Assembly (NCBI RefSeq): GCF_900155685.1
Contig: NZ_LT732548.1
Span: forward strand, 1,465,474 to 1,529,473
Length of the DNA: 64,000 bases
Source of the DNA: Paenibacillus bouchesdurhonensis
Lineage (GTDB): Bacteria; Bacillota; Bacilli; Paenibacillales; Paenibacillaceae
Direction of reading: 5' to 3'
Positions within the stretch are counted from its first letter, which is position 1. Every line of letters starts with the position of its first letter. A model generated the notes under the pieces. That model was not told the DNA's origin, searched no databases, and was given only the letters and a program-made list of their open reading frames with translations. Shown one piece after another: positions 37,142 through 45,994 of the stretch. Both the position numbers and the translations under genes were made by a program.

Positions 37142-37633
37142 TTACTCAGATGTTAAAAGCGCTTGCTGGATATCCTCCTCCACTGCCGAAGGCTCTGTTC
37201 GAGCGCTGTATTGTTTAACTATGTTGCCGTCCCGATCAATTAGAAACTTGACGAAGTTCCATTCAATGTCTCCGGTTCGGTAAGGAGCAGGAACGTGGCT
37301 GATCAAGTATTTGTACAACGGATGGGCTTTGTCGCCCTTCACGTCGATTTTGGCGAAGAGCGGAAAGGTGACCTGATAATTCAAATCACAAAAATTTTTG
37401 ATTTCCTCTTCTGTGCCTGGTTCTTGACCAGCAAATTGGTTGCAGGGAAACCCGAGAACGACCAATCCCTGATCGCTATACGCATCGTATAGTTGCTGCA
37501 GCCCTTTATATTGCGGCGTTAGTCCGCATGCGCTGGCTGTATTTACGATGAGCAGTACCTTACCCTTGTATTGTTCAAGTGTCGTAGTTTCACCATCAAT
37601 GGTGCGAACCTCAATATGATATAGCTCTGACAT
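37142..37633 (-). CDS. Glutathione peroxidase family protein (Cys type)
   Basis: Peroxidase of the BsaA/Gpo family, reducing hydroperoxides, probably with thioredoxin as donor. The active-site Cys is in VNTASACGLTPQY, with the partner motifs LGFPCNQFAGQEPG and WNFVKFLID. The Cys replaces the selenocysteine of animal enzymes. ATG 37633 lies four bases past the stop of the upstream redoxin gene, giving 163 residues; a GTG at 37651 would overlap that gene. It forms an antioxidant pair with the redoxin. Confidence 0.92.
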   Translation of the reverse strand: MSELYHIEVRTIDGETTTLEQYKGKVLLIVNTASACGLTPQYKGLQQLYDAYSDQGLVVLGFPCNQFAGQEPGTEEEIKNFCDLNYQVTFPLFAKIDVKGDKAHPLYKYLISHVPAPYRTGDIEWNFVKFLIDRDGNIVKQYSARTEPSAVEEDIQQALLTSE

Positions 37634-37637
37634 CTTG

Positions 37638-38219
37638 TTATACCAAATCACAGGCTTCCGCTGGCATCCAGTGGGCGTCCTGTCCTTCCCATTTCACATT
37701 GCAGCCCAGCGGATTCGTTAGCGGCACGCTAACCGGCTGGCCGGAGGTAAGCTCAGTAAGAGCACGCTCAAGGTCATTCGTTGTCATTTTTGCAGTTTCG
37801 CGAGGGTTGTCCACTCCACGGCCCGTATAAACTAGGCGGCGTTCTCGGTCAAACACAAAGAAGTGGGGAGTGCGCAGCGCGCCATAAGCCTTGGCTACGT
37901 CTTGATCCATGTCTCGGAGGTACACCCAAGGAAAACGATGTTCTTCCATTCTGATGATCATATGCTCATAGGAATCGTCAGGATGCGTATTTTCACTGTT
38001 TGCGTTAATACCGACAAAGGCTACTCCCTTGTCTTTGAATTTATCCGCCGTTTCACGGGTCACTTCATCGGAACCGACAACGTAAGGACAGTGATTGCAT
38101 GTGAAGAATACCACCAGAACATCGGCAGAGGCAAAGCTGTCTAATGAATACAAAGCTCCGTCTGTTGCCTTAAGTTCAAAATCGGGAGCCTGAGCCCCAA
38201 GCTGTAACGTAAAACTCAT
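37638..38219 (-). CDS. Redoxin / AhpC-TSA-like thioredoxin-fold protein
   Basis: Thioredoxin-fold protein of 193 residues, similar to the peroxiredoxin-like/alkyl hydroperoxide group. The block [14 protein letters not shown] carries a CxxC motif, followed by [11 protein letters not shown] and [18 protein letters not shown]-type site precedes the ATG at 38219. It is co-transcribed with the glutathione peroxidase gene. The substrate is not known. Confidence 0.85.
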   Translation of the reverse strand: MSFTLQLGAQAPDFELKATDGALYSLDSFASADVLVVFFTCNHCPYVVGSDEVTRETADKFKDKGVAFVGINANSENTHPDDSYEHMIIRMEEHRFPWVYLRDMDQDVAKAYGALRTPHFFVFDRERRLVYTGRGVDNPRETAKMTTNDLERALTELTSGQPVSVPLTNPLGCNVKWEGQDAHWMPAEACDLV

Positions 38220-38343
38220 GTAACACGTACCTCCTCATCAATAAAAATTTGATAGATTGCGTTTCGACATGAGCTGAGCTGGTATATAGTCAGACGTCTA
38301 TATTGTACTTCATTTTGGTTGAGAAGCATAATTGACAAACAAA

Positions 38344-38399
38344 TGAAAAAGCGAGTCTTTCGACTTGGGAATGTTGGTTATTGTCGAAAAAACCCGCTT
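38344..38399 (-). terminator. Terminator of the 156-residue membrane protein gene
   Basis: A long imperfect stem (38349-38364 with 38383-38399) is followed on the minus strand by TTTTCATTTG. Confidence 0.65.
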
Positions 38400-38470
38400 G
38401 TTATTATGTAAAAGAAGACTATGAAAATTAGGAAAAATGATTTATAGCTATTCATTTTGACTAGATTTTG

Positions 38471-38941
38471 TCATTGCAACAGAGCACTAAGGGTGCTTGC
38501 CAGGAATAGTAGAAGTCCCGTTCCGGTTAAGCTAATTAATAGGGTAAGTATGATCCTTATCATAATATTGGTAGATAATCGAAATACGCTGACATTGGCT
38601 GCAGCCGTTAGGATGCCGATGAGAGCCCCGATTGCTCCGCCTATGAAAATAAATATCAAGGGAAGAAAGCACCATAGCTTGGCAATGACAGGCAGTGGTT
38701 TAGTCACTTCAATAACCGAGCCGTCAACAATCAGATTAGGAACGTCTATTCCGAACAAGTCCCTTTTCCAGGTGGCTTCTATGTCTTGTCCGTCGTCCCG
38801 GCGCAAAATCATCGGTTGTTTTTTCTTGGCGGTGACTTCTTGATTGTTCACAAAAAGCCGGGCTTTTCCTCCAAATCCAGAAGTAATAACCTCCAAAGTT
38901 TGATTGGCAAATCCTGTTGGATAAATCATGTAACGCATCAT
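38471..38941 (-). CDS. Hypothetical membrane protein, 156 residues
   Basis: The N-terminal 75 residues are soluble and beta-rich (SGFGGKARLFVNNQEV, MILRRDDGQDIEATWKRD), followed by two hydrophobic segments near 84-110 and 122-148. ATG 38941 lies after AGGAGGAAT. I do not recognise a family. It has its own terminator and stands beside tRNA-Arg copy 2. Confidence 0.7.
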   Translation of the reverse strand: MMRYMIYPTGFANQTLEVITSGFGGKARLFVNNQEVTAKKKQPMILRRDDGQDIEATWKRDLFGIDVPNLIVDGSVIEVTKPLPVIAKLWCFLPLIFIFIGGAIGALIGILTAAANVSVFRLSTNIMIRIILTLLISLTGTGLLLFLASTLSALLQ

Positions 38942-39071
38942 ATTCCTCCTAATTAAACGAAATATTTCTTTATATATATCGGGGGATAATGAGAGTTTTT
39001 TCATAGGATTTTCAGACCAATATCAAATTTTGCGAAAAATTGTTGGCGATTATTGTCGGTAAATATTTTTT

Positions 39072-39241
39072 AAAACTCTCCCATGGAGAGTTTACATACG
39101 TCCCAGAAGGGATACTCGCGCCCCATGCGCGAGACTCCGTTAGCCCTGCCCGGCTCTGCGCGGCGGTCTCACTCCGACGAACCCCCAAAGGGTTTCTCAT
39201 CCTCTGGGCGCAAAAAAACTCTCCCATGGAGAGTTTACATA

Positions 39242-39256
<15 letters not shown>
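39072..39256. repeat. tRNA-Arg-linked repeat, second locus
   Basis: The same arrangement as at 25796-25983, on the minus strand. A repeat of 42 identical bases lies at 39072-39113 and 39215-39256. It starts with the last 15 tRNA bases and contains the terminator AACTCTCC-ATG-GGAGAGTT. Between the copies are about 100 bases with the conserved hairpin CTCGCGC / GCGCGAG and conserved blocks GGATGAGAA, GGGTTCGTCG and AACGGAGTCTCGCGCA, as at the first locus. No credible protein is encoded. Confidence 0.85.
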
Positions 39257-39315
<59 letters not shown>

Positions 39316-39509
39316 AAAAATATTAAAAACGCAAGCAAAAAATATTTTATCACAGCAAGCGGCTTGAAGCAATAGGTAAATTCAAATAAATTTTCCTTAC
39401 ATTAATAGCAGCGAAATAGAAGCGACGGCAAAGCAAGTATTTTTTTCTCCAATACGTCTATGCTATAATCTCAATTAATTGAAAATACGGAACAAAGGAG
39501 GCTGCGCAT

Positions 39510-40418
39510 ATCAGCAATTCTCGACCCGATGGAAAGGACAACATCGTTCTATTTCCCAAAACATTAGATTACTATCAAATTGAATTGACGCGGATGCTGG
39601 AAACGGAAAGATACCGTGAAGCCGTCGAGCTCTTGCAATTCTTGTTGCAGTGTCAAGGACAGGATCCCCGGCAGTATGACGAGTGGCAGGCGCTGCTCGA
39701 CTGGTTAAACAGTGCCTTTCCAACCTTTGAGAAGGAGGATGCATCCGAAGAGGATTCTTATGCCGAAGAAGAGATGGCCAGGCAGCATGCCGAAGCAAAG
39801 CTGGCGGAAGACCATCTATACGCCGAGAAGCTGTTGTACGCCGTTACCGAGAAGCCTCTGTCGGAACAGACTTTTCTTGCCCTGGAGCAGCTTGTGTATC
39901 TTGACAAGGCCGAGGTGGACGAGGTGCTGATACGGTGGATTGAACATACGGAGCTCCATCCGCTGCTCCAGTATCGCGTATTTCAAACCTTACAGAGACG
40001 AGGGACGCAGGGGACGCTGACATTGAAGCGCGGCACTGAATTAGTCGAAATTGAAATTGAGGCCGTACCCTTAAAACCGGAGCAATTCCCTGCACCGATC
40101 CAAGCGGTGTTAGAAAGGGTAGGCAGTGAGACGCAGGTGCATGATCCGACGTTGTTTTATTTTGCCCAGGAGCTATGGTCGCAGTTTATTATGGCGATCT
40201 ACGCTACAAAGAATTATCGTTTGATTCTGAGCGAGGAGGATGCGGTCATCGATATATGGGCGGCAGCCCTCCATTTAATGGTTTCAGAGAGTATTCCCAG
40301 CGGGAAAAGCGACGAGGATATAAGAACGCTTTATGGCATTACGGGTGATTTACGATTAAAATTTGAGCAGGCCTGTCGCTCGATGAGGCAGTTTGTGGCT
40401 GCGGGCATAGGCGGTTAA
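39510..40418 (+). CDS. YsoA-like (TPR-type) protein with probable ATC start
   Basis: 302 residues, helix-rich and acidic, with TPR-like character (ETERYREAVELLQFLLQCQ). It resembles B. subtilis YsoA, which also precedes tig. The frame is open and protein-like from 39483 (NIVLFPKTLDYYQIELTRML), yet no ATG, GTG, TTG or CTG occurs before the TTG at 39585, which has no ribosome binding site. A perfect AAAGGAGG lies eight bases before an in-frame ATC at 39510, giving ISNSRPDGKDN. The ATC is therefore the likely start, or the base is an ATG changed by mutation or sequencing error. Function unknown. Confidence 0.75.
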   Translation: MSNSRPDGKDNIVLFPKTLDYYQIELTRMLETERYREAVELLQFLLQCQGQDPRQYDEWQALLDWLNSAFPTFEKEDASEEDSYAEEEMARQHAEAKLAEDHLYAEKLLYAVTEKPLSEQTFLALEQLVYLDKAEVDEVLIRWIEHTELHPLLQYRVFQTLQRRGTQGTLTLKRGTELVEIEIEAVPLKPEQFPAPIQAVLERVGSETQVHDPTLFYFAQELWSQFIMAIYATKNYRLILSEEDAVIDIWAAALHLMVSESIPSGKSDEDIRTLYGITGDLRLKFEQACRSMRQFVAAGIGG

Positions 40419-40468
40419 TGAGTGAGAAGGATGCGTAGCAAACTCTAAGAAGCTCCTCGTTTCTGCTC

Positions 40469-40497
40469 TTGTAAAAACATGTATTGTTGTTTATAAT
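40469..40497 (+). promoter_or_regulatory. Promoter of tig
   Basis: TTGTAA (40469-40474), 17 bases, TATAAT (40492-40497). It leaves a leader of about 120 nt with alternative stem-loops. Confidence 0.65.
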
Positions 40498-40531
40498 ATA
40501 GTGGTTATTCTGAACGTGGACATAGAGACAG

Positions 40532-40589
40532 CTATACTGGAACCAAGATAGCTGCTTTATCGCGATTCGGTTTCAGTATTTCAGTATAG
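40532..40589 (+). promoter_or_regulatory. Structured leader of tig with alternative stems
   Basis: CTATACTGG at 40532-40540 can pair with GGTTTCAGTAT (40569-40579; 11 pairs as ATACTGGAACC) or with CAGTATAG (40582-40589). A third option, CAGCTA / TAGCTG, overlaps the same left arm. The stems exclude each other. Confidence 0.45.
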
Positions 40590-40621
40590 TAATATGTGAA
40601 ATTTGGAGGGGAAGGCATAAA

Positions 40622-41968
40622 ATGAAAGCAACTTGGGAAAAAATAGAGAAGAACCTCGGCGTTCTCGAGGTTGAAGTGGAAGCAGAACGTGTATCTGCTG
40701 CACTAGATAAAGCGTTTCAAAAAGTCGTAAAGAAAGCTAACGTACCTGGATTCCGTAAAGGTAAAGTACCTCGGTCAATTTTCGAGGCGCGTTTCGGCGT
40801 TGAGTCGCTTTATCAAGATGCTATCGATATTTTGCTTCCTGAAGTTTACACTGAAGCGGTTGATCAAACAGATATTTTCCCGGTTGACCGTCCTGAAGTG
40901 GACGTTGAACAATTTGCGAAAGGACAACCTTTCAAATTCAAAGCAAAAGTTACAGTAAAACCAGAAGTTACTTTAGGCGAATACAAAGGTATCGAAGTGC
41001 CTGTAGAGCCTGTAGAAGTAACTGAAGAAGAAATCAGTCAAGAGCTCGAGCGCTTGCAGCAGCGTCATGCTGAACTTATTGTGATTGATGAAGATGCTGC
41101 GCAAAACGGCGACACTGTAGTCATCGACTTTGACGGTTCCGTAGATGGCGTTCCATTCGAAGGCGGCAAAGCAGAGCGTTATTCGCTGGAACTTGGAAGC
41201 GGCGCGTTCATTCCGGGCTTTGAAGAGCAGGTTGTCGGCTTGGCAACGGGAGACTTCAAAGATGTTACGGTAACTTTCCCTGAGACATACCATGCCGAAG
41301 AGCTGGCTAACAAAGAAGCTGTATTTAAAGTGAAAGTACATGAAATCAAACGCAAACAGCTGCCTGAGCTGGATGATGAGTTCGCAAAAGACGTCAGCGA
41401 ATTCGATACACTTGATGAATACAAAGAGGATCTGAAGAAAGAACTGCTTTCCCGTAAAGAGAAAGACAGCAAAGCGGCGCGCGAAGGAATCGTCGTTGAC
41501 AAAGTAAGCGAAAACGCTGAAGTTGAAATTCCTGAATCGATGATCCAAAGCGAAGTTCAGAACATGGTGCGCGATTTCGACAACCGTCTTCGTTCCCAAG
41601 GCATGAACCTCGAAATGTTCCTAAGCTTCTCCGGACAAACGATCGAGGATCTGCAAGAGCAAATGAAGGCTGATGCGGAAAAACGCGTTCGCAACAATCT
41701 TGTTCTGGAGAAAATTGCGAAGGAAGAGAACATCGTTGCTACGGAAGAAGAAGTCAACAAAGAGCTTAACGATATGGCGGAAGCGTACAAGCGCAGTCCA
41801 GAAGAAATCCGTAACATTCTTGCAGCTAACGGTTCGCTTGGCAGCTTGAATGAGGATGTAGCTCTTCGCAAAACGATTGAATTCTTGTTGGAGAACAGCA
41901 AAGAGGTTCCTGCCGAGAAGAAGGAAGAAGTTAAAGAAGAGGCTCAAGAAGAAGCAACTGAAGAATAA
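40622..41968 (+). CDS. tig: Trigger factor (ribosome-bound chaperone, prolyl isomerase)
   Basis: Chaperone binding nascent chains at the ribosome exit. The ribosome-docking signature is VPGFRKGKVPRSIFEARFG (near 41-59). An FKBP-type domain follows (GDTVVIDFDGSVDGVPFEGG), then a helical C-terminal domain with a Glu-rich tail. The ribosome binding site is TTGGAGGGG. 448 residues is a normal family length. It heads the clp/lon block, though its own terminator separates it from clpP. Confidence 0.96.
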   Translation: MKATWEKIEKNLGVLEVEVEAERVSAALDKAFQKVVKKANVPGFRKGKVPRSIFEARFGVESLYQDAIDILLPEVYTEAVDQTDIFPVDRPEVDVEQFAKGQPFKFKAKVTVKPEVTLGEYKGIEVPVEPVEVTEEEISQELERLQQRHAELIVIDEDAAQNGDTVVIDFDGSVDGVPFEGGKAERYSLELGSGAFIPGFEEQVVGLATGDFKDVTVTFPETYHAEELANKEAVFKVKVHEIKRKQLPELDDEFAKDVSEFDTLDEYKEDLKKELLSRKEKDSKAAREGIVVDKVSENAEVEIPESMIQSEVQNMVRDFDNRLRSQGMNLEMFLSFSGQTIEDLQEQMKADAEKRVRNNLVLEKIAKEENIVATEEEVNKELNDMAEAYKRSPEEIRNILAANGSLGSLNEDVALRKTIEFLLENSKEVPAEKKEEVKEEAQEEATEE

Positions 41969-42028
41969 GATTCGCACTGAACCCGTTAGCAGCTTTTGAA
42001 GCATGCAACAGAACGAGATGTACAATGG

Positions 42029-42064
42029 TTAAGGCACGTATATAAGATGCGTGCCTTAATTTTT
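42029..42064 (+). terminator. Terminator of tig
   Basis: TTAAGGCACG pairs with CGTGCCTTAA (42029-42038 with 42050-42059), followed by TTTTT. Confidence 0.88.
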
Positions 42065-42233
42065 AACCTTTTTAAAATACATATATTGGCATTGCCTGAC
42101 TGGACAAGACTTGAGTTATATAATACGTTCAGAAAGTCATACACTGTATCGAATGAAAAATGACATGAGCCTTTGAACGTGATAGAATATTTCTGTAAGC
42201 GTAAGAATTTGAAAAGGAAAAGAGGTTGGTCGC

Positions 42234-42824
42234 ATGAGTCTGGTACCTATGGTCGTAGAACAAACAAGCCGGGGAGAACGCTCTTACGATATTTACTCGA
42301 GACTTCTCAAGGATCGCATTATTTTTCTCAGCAACGCGATTGACGATGATGTTGCCAATCTCGTAATAGCCCAGTTGTTGTTCTTGGCAGCGGAAGATCC
42401 TGACAAGGATATCCATCTATACATCAATTCGCCTGGTGGTTCGGTTACAGCCGGGATGGGTATATATGATACGATGCAATATATCAAACCAGACGTTTCT
42501 ACAATTTGCGTAGGAATGGCTGCCAGTATGGGTTCGCTCCTGCTTACGGCAGGCGCCCCGGGTAAACGATTTGCACTACCGAATAGTGAAGTGATGATTC
42601 ACCAGCCGCTTGGCGGTGTGCGCGGTCAAGCCGCAGATATTAAAATTCATGCCGAGTGGATCATTAAGACGAGAGAGAAGCTGAATCAGATTTACGTAGA
42701 TCGGACGGGTCAACCCCTTGAAAAAATCGAACGCGATACAGACCGTGACTTTTTCATGAGCGCGGAAGAGGCTAAGGCCTACGGGATCATCGACCAGGTC
42801 ATTAGTAAGCCGATTAATCCATAA
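42234..42824 (+). CDS. clpP: ATP-dependent Clp protease proteolytic subunit
   Basis: Serine peptidase that forms the tetradecameric core of ClpXP and ClpCP. The catalytic Ser98 is in [10 protein letters not shown] and His123 in MIHQPLGG. 196 residues is the usual length. ATG 42234 follows AGAGGTTGG. It lies 12 bases upstream of clpX, so protease and unfoldase are made together; in B. subtilis clpP is elsewhere. No clear CtsR operator was found in the preceding region. A TATAAT at 42119-42124 may be the -10 box. Confidence 0.97.
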   Translation: MSLVPMVVEQTSRGERSYDIYSRLLKDRIIFLSNAIDDDVANLVIAQLLFLAAEDPDKDIHLYINSPGGSVTAGMGIYDTMQYIKPDVSTICVGMAASMGSLLLTAGAPGKRFALPNSEVMIHQPLGGVRGQAADIKIHAEWIIKTREKLNQIYVDRTGQPLEKIERDTDRDFFMSAEEAKAYGIIDQVISKPINP

Positions 42825-42836
42825 AGGGGTGTTTAC

Positions 42837-44093
42837 ATGTTTAAATTCAACGATGAAAAAGGACAGCTGAAATGCTCATTCTGCGGCAAATCGCAGGAGC
42901 AGGTTCGGAAGCTTGTTGCCGGACCGGGCGTTTATATATGTGACGAGTGCATTGAATTGTGTACGGAGATTGTAGAAGAGGAACTTGGCCATGAAGAGGA
43001 ATTGGATCTGAAGGAAATTCCTAAACCGAAGGAAATTCGCGACATTCTGGATCAATATGTCATCGGCCAGGAGCAGGCGAAGAAATCCCTATCTGTGGCG
43101 GTCTATAACCACTACAAGCGTGTCAATATTCAAGGCAAGGTTGACGACGTCGAGTTGCAGAAGAGTAATATTTTGCTGCTGGGTCCTACGGGCTCCGGTA
43201 AGACATTGCTCGCTCAGACGATGGCAAGAATATTGAATGTGCCGTTTGCGATTGCGGATGCAACTTCTCTGACGGAAGCCGGGTATGTGGGCGAAGATGT
43301 CGAGAATATTTTGCTGAAGCTGATTCAAGCTGCGGATTATGACGTGGAGAAGGCAGAACGCGGTATCATTTACATCGATGAAATTGACAAAGTGGCCCGC
43401 AAGTCTGAGAATCCATCCATTACTCGTGACGTATCCGGTGAAGGAGTGCAGCAAGCCCTTCTCAAAATACTGGAAGGTACAGTGGCATCTGTTCCTCCGC
43501 AAGGCGGACGTAAGCATCCGCATCAAGAATTCATTCAAATCGATACGACGAATATTTTGTTTATTTGCGGCGGTGCCTTTGACGGCTTGGAGCAAATGAT
43601 CAAACGACGGATCGGCAAGAAGGTTATCGGTTTTAACGCGGTGAGCGAAGGACAAAAGGATCTTAAACCGGGCGAATATCTGTCCATGGTACTTCCGGAG
43701 GATTTGCTCAAGTTTGGTTTGATTCCCGAATTCGTCGGCCGTCTACCGGTTATTTCTACGCTGGAGCCGCTGGATGAGAATACACTGGTGCGCATTTTGT
43801 CTGAGCCGAAAAATGCTTTGGTGAAGCAATATCAGAAGCTGCTTGAGCTTGATAATGTGAACCTGTCCTTTGAACCGAAAGCGCTAGAAGCGATTGCCCA
43901 AGAGGCGATTAAACGAAATACGGGGGCGCGCGGCCTACGCGCGATCATTGAAGGCATTATGCTTGATTTGATGTATGAAGTGCCTTCACGCGAAGACATT
44001 ACGGACTGCGTCATTACTGAGAAGGTCGTTCAGGATAAGACCGTTCCTGAGCTTCAGCCGAAGAAGAATAAAAAGCAAGAAGAGAGCGCATAA
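42837..44093 (+). CDS. clpX: ATP-dependent Clp protease ATP-binding subunit ClpX
   Basis: AAA+ unfoldase feeding ClpP. The N-terminal zinc-binding domain has Cys13, Cys16, Cys35 and Cys38. Walker A is GPTGSGKT near 116-123, Walker B is IIYIDEIDK, and the ClpP-binding loop region IGF is in KKVIGFNAV. 418 residues. ATG 42837 follows AAAGGGGTG. Confidence 0.97.
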   Translation: MFKFNDEKGQLKCSFCGKSQEQVRKLVAGPGVYICDECIELCTEIVEEELGHEEELDLKEIPKPKEIRDILDQYVIGQEQAKKSLSVAVYNHYKRVNIQGKVDDVELQKSNILLLGPTGSGKTLLAQTMARILNVPFAIADATSLTEAGYVGEDVENILLKLIQAADYDVEKAERGIIYIDEIDKVARKSENPSITRDVSGEGVQQALLKILEGTVASVPPQGGRKHPHQEFIQIDTTNILFICGGAFDGLEQMIKRRIGKKVIGFNAVSEGQKDLKPGEYLSMVLPEDLLKFGLIPEFVGRLPVISTLEPLDENTLVRILSEPKNALVKQYQKLLELDNVNLSFEPKALEAIAQEAIKRNTGARGLRAIIEGIMLDLMYEVPSREDITDCVITEKVVQDKTVPELQPKKNKKQEESA

Positions 44094-44130
44094 GGCTTAG
44101 CGGCCGAATACGCCACAAAATAGATGTCTA

Positions 44131-44188
44131 GTCCTCCACCTTTGCGAGAGTCGCGTCAAGCTTACGCGTTTGCTTGCAGGGGTGGAGC
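44131..44188 (+). other. Stem-loop in the clpX-ispG spacer
   Basis: CTCCACC (44134-44140) pairs with GGTGGAG (44181-44187), enclosing a second stem CGCGT / ACGCG (44152-44156 with 44164-44168). No T-run follows. It could be a processing site or a weak attenuator. Confidence 0.35.
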
Positions 44189-44213
44189 TTTGACGTTATG
44201 GGAGAGACTTGAA

Positions 44214-45338
44214 ATGACATTCTTGAGACAAGATACCCGGCCGGTCAAAGTTGGTAATCTAACGATCGGCGGCAGTGATGAAGTAATCATTCAGAGCATG
44301 TGCACGACCAAGACAGCAGATGTAGCCGCGACAGTGGCGGAGATTCTTCGACTCGAGGAAGCTGGCTGCCAGTTGGTTCGCGTGACCGTGAATAATGAAG
44401 AGGCTGCTGCGGCGATCAAGGAAATCAAGAAGCAAATTCATATACCGCTTGTGGCTGATATTCATTTTAACTATAAACTAGCTCTGCTGGCGATTGAGAA
44501 CGGCATTGATAAAGTCCGTATTAACCCAGGGAACATTGGGCGGAGAGAAAAGGTCGAAGCCGTCGTCAAAGCCTGTAAGGAGAAAGGCATTCCGATTCGT
44601 ATTGGAGTGAACGCTGGTTCCCTTGAAAATCATTTGCTCGAAAAGTATGGCTATCCTACCCCGGAAGCGATGGTAGAGAGTGCATTGTTCCACATCGGAA
44701 TTTTGGAAGAGCTTGATTTTCACGATATCATTGTGTCGCTCAAAGCATCCGACGTACCGATGGCTATTGCTGCCTACTCCAAAGCGGCCGAGGTCATTCC
44801 TTATCCGCTGCATCTTGGCATTACTGAGGCAGGGACGTTGTTTTCGGGCACCGTTAAAAGCGCTGCTGGTATAGGTGCGCTGTTATCGATGGGCATTGGT
44901 TCTACGCTTCGCATTTCCTTGAGCGCTGATCCTGTAGAAGAAGTGAAGGTCGCTCGGGAACTGCTTAAGACCTTTGGTTTAATTTCGAACGCTGCCACCT
45001 TGGTTTCCTGTCCGACCTGCGGCCGTTTGGACATCGATCTGTTTGCGATCGCCAACGAAGTAGAGGATTATATAGCCAATCTAAAAGTACCGATTAAAGT
45101 GTCTGTGCTTGGCTGCGCGGTGAATGGGCCAGGTGAAGCGCGTGAAGCCGATATCGGGATTGCCGGAGCACGCGGCGAAGGTCTCCTGTTCCGTTACGGG
45201 GAAATGATTCGCAAAGTGCCGGAAGCGGATTTGGTATCGGAATTGAAGAAAGAAATCGACCACATCGTGGAAGTCTATGAAGCAACAGGGGAAATTCCCG
45301 GCCGTAAAGAGCATCGGGCGGCTAACGCTAAGGCATAA
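44214..45338 (+). CDS. ispG: 4-hydroxy-3-methylbut-2-en-1-yl diphosphate synthase (flavodoxin/ferredoxin)
   Basis: Iron-sulfur enzyme of the MEP isoprenoid pathway. The N-terminal barrel begins [12 protein letters not shown] and has [14 protein letters not shown] and NPGNIG. The [4Fe-4S] cysteines lie in [11 protein letters not shown] and [15 protein letters not shown] 44214 is nine bases after GGGAGAG; an earlier in-frame ATG at 44124 adds 30 residues unlike the family and overlaps a stem-loop. 374 residues is the family length. It is inserted between clpX and lonB relative to B. subtilis. Confidence 0.95.
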   Translation: MTFLRQDTRPVKVGNLTIGGSDEVIIQSMCTTKTADVAATVAEILRLEEAGCQLVRVTVNNEEAAAAIKEIKKQIHIPLVADIHFNYKLALLAIENGIDKVRINPGNIGRREKVEAVVKACKEKGIPIRIGVNAGSLENHLLEKYGYPTPEAMVESALFHIGILEELDFHDIIVSLKASDVPMAIAAYSKAAEVIPYPLHLGITEAGTLFSGTVKSAAGIGALLSMGIGSTLRISLSADPVEEVKVARELLKTFGLISNAATLVSCPTCGRLDIDLFAIANEVEDYIANLKVPIKVSVLGCAVNGPGEAREADIGIAGARGEGLLFRYGEMIRKVPEADLVSELKKEIDHIVEVYEATGEIPGRKEHRAANAKA

Positions 45339-45484
45339 GCAATCAATGGGCATTAATTAGGTATAATACCGGGGGGCTAAGCGGGCTGCCTGCATATAGT
45401 TCTCAAATAGTATGAGCATCATCCAAGCATGGCTAAGTTTTTGAGTTAAATATGCGTTAGTAGAAAGCGCCAGATAAGCAACAG

Positions 45485-45532
45485 AAACCGTAAACTGTAC
45501 ACAGTGCAGTTTACGGTTTTTTGATTTTTTAT
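45485..45532 (+). terminator. Terminator of the clpP-clpX-ispG unit
   Basis: A perfect 13-bp stem AAACCGTAAACTG / CAGTTTACGGTTT is followed by TTTGATTTTTT. Confidence 0.92.
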
Positions 45533-45949
45533 GATTGTGGGGCACATTGTATTTATAAGCTTCCTTCTATCACGGGGGATTTTTAGCCCATTGGGAACTT
45601 CATGTTAGTCGTAGATCTCTCTATTCATAGTAGCTCCGTTCAACAGCAGTTGGCGTTACAGGTAATTTGACGAAATGCATGACAACGAAATGCATTTTAC
45701 ACAGTTAGTTAACCTCTTTTCTTCGAAAATACTTGTGCTGGATGGAGAAATACATTTAAAACACCTTGATCTTGTCGCGTCTCCTTATGCCAATTTAAGT
45801 CAGATTGTAATTGTCTAAAGTCAGTCAGATCCGCAACGCACTGAAGAAATTCCGCCAGTCGAGCTCTAATTCTTAAGTAAGCAATGAAGAAGAACGTTAT
45901 TCTTAATTACATTTTTAGCTTACATTTGCGTTTTATGAAGAACGAATAG
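45533..45949. other. Intergenic region before lonB
   Basis: About 420 AT-rich bases with no credible gene on either strand. An 11-bp direct repeat ACGAAATGCAT occurs at 45670-45680 and 45685-45695; its meaning is unknown. Confidence 0.5.
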
Positions 45950-45958
45950 GGCAATACT
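45930..45958 (+). promoter_or_regulatory. Possible forespore sigma-F/sigma-G promoter of lonB
   Basis: GGCAATACT (45950-45958) matches the forespore -10 consensus GGnnAnAnT. The expected -35 position about 15 bases upstream reads GTTTT, a weak match to G(C/T)ATA. It ends 36 bases before the lonB start. lonB is under sigma-F in B. subtilis. Confidence 0.4.
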
Positions 45959-45994
45959 ACCATGTATCAGTAAAAGTGTGGGAGGCTCTGTGTG

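Noticed and set aside
42065..42233. CtsR operator before clpP
   Set aside because: Searched for the GGTCAAA heptad repeat and found none; only a possible -10 box.
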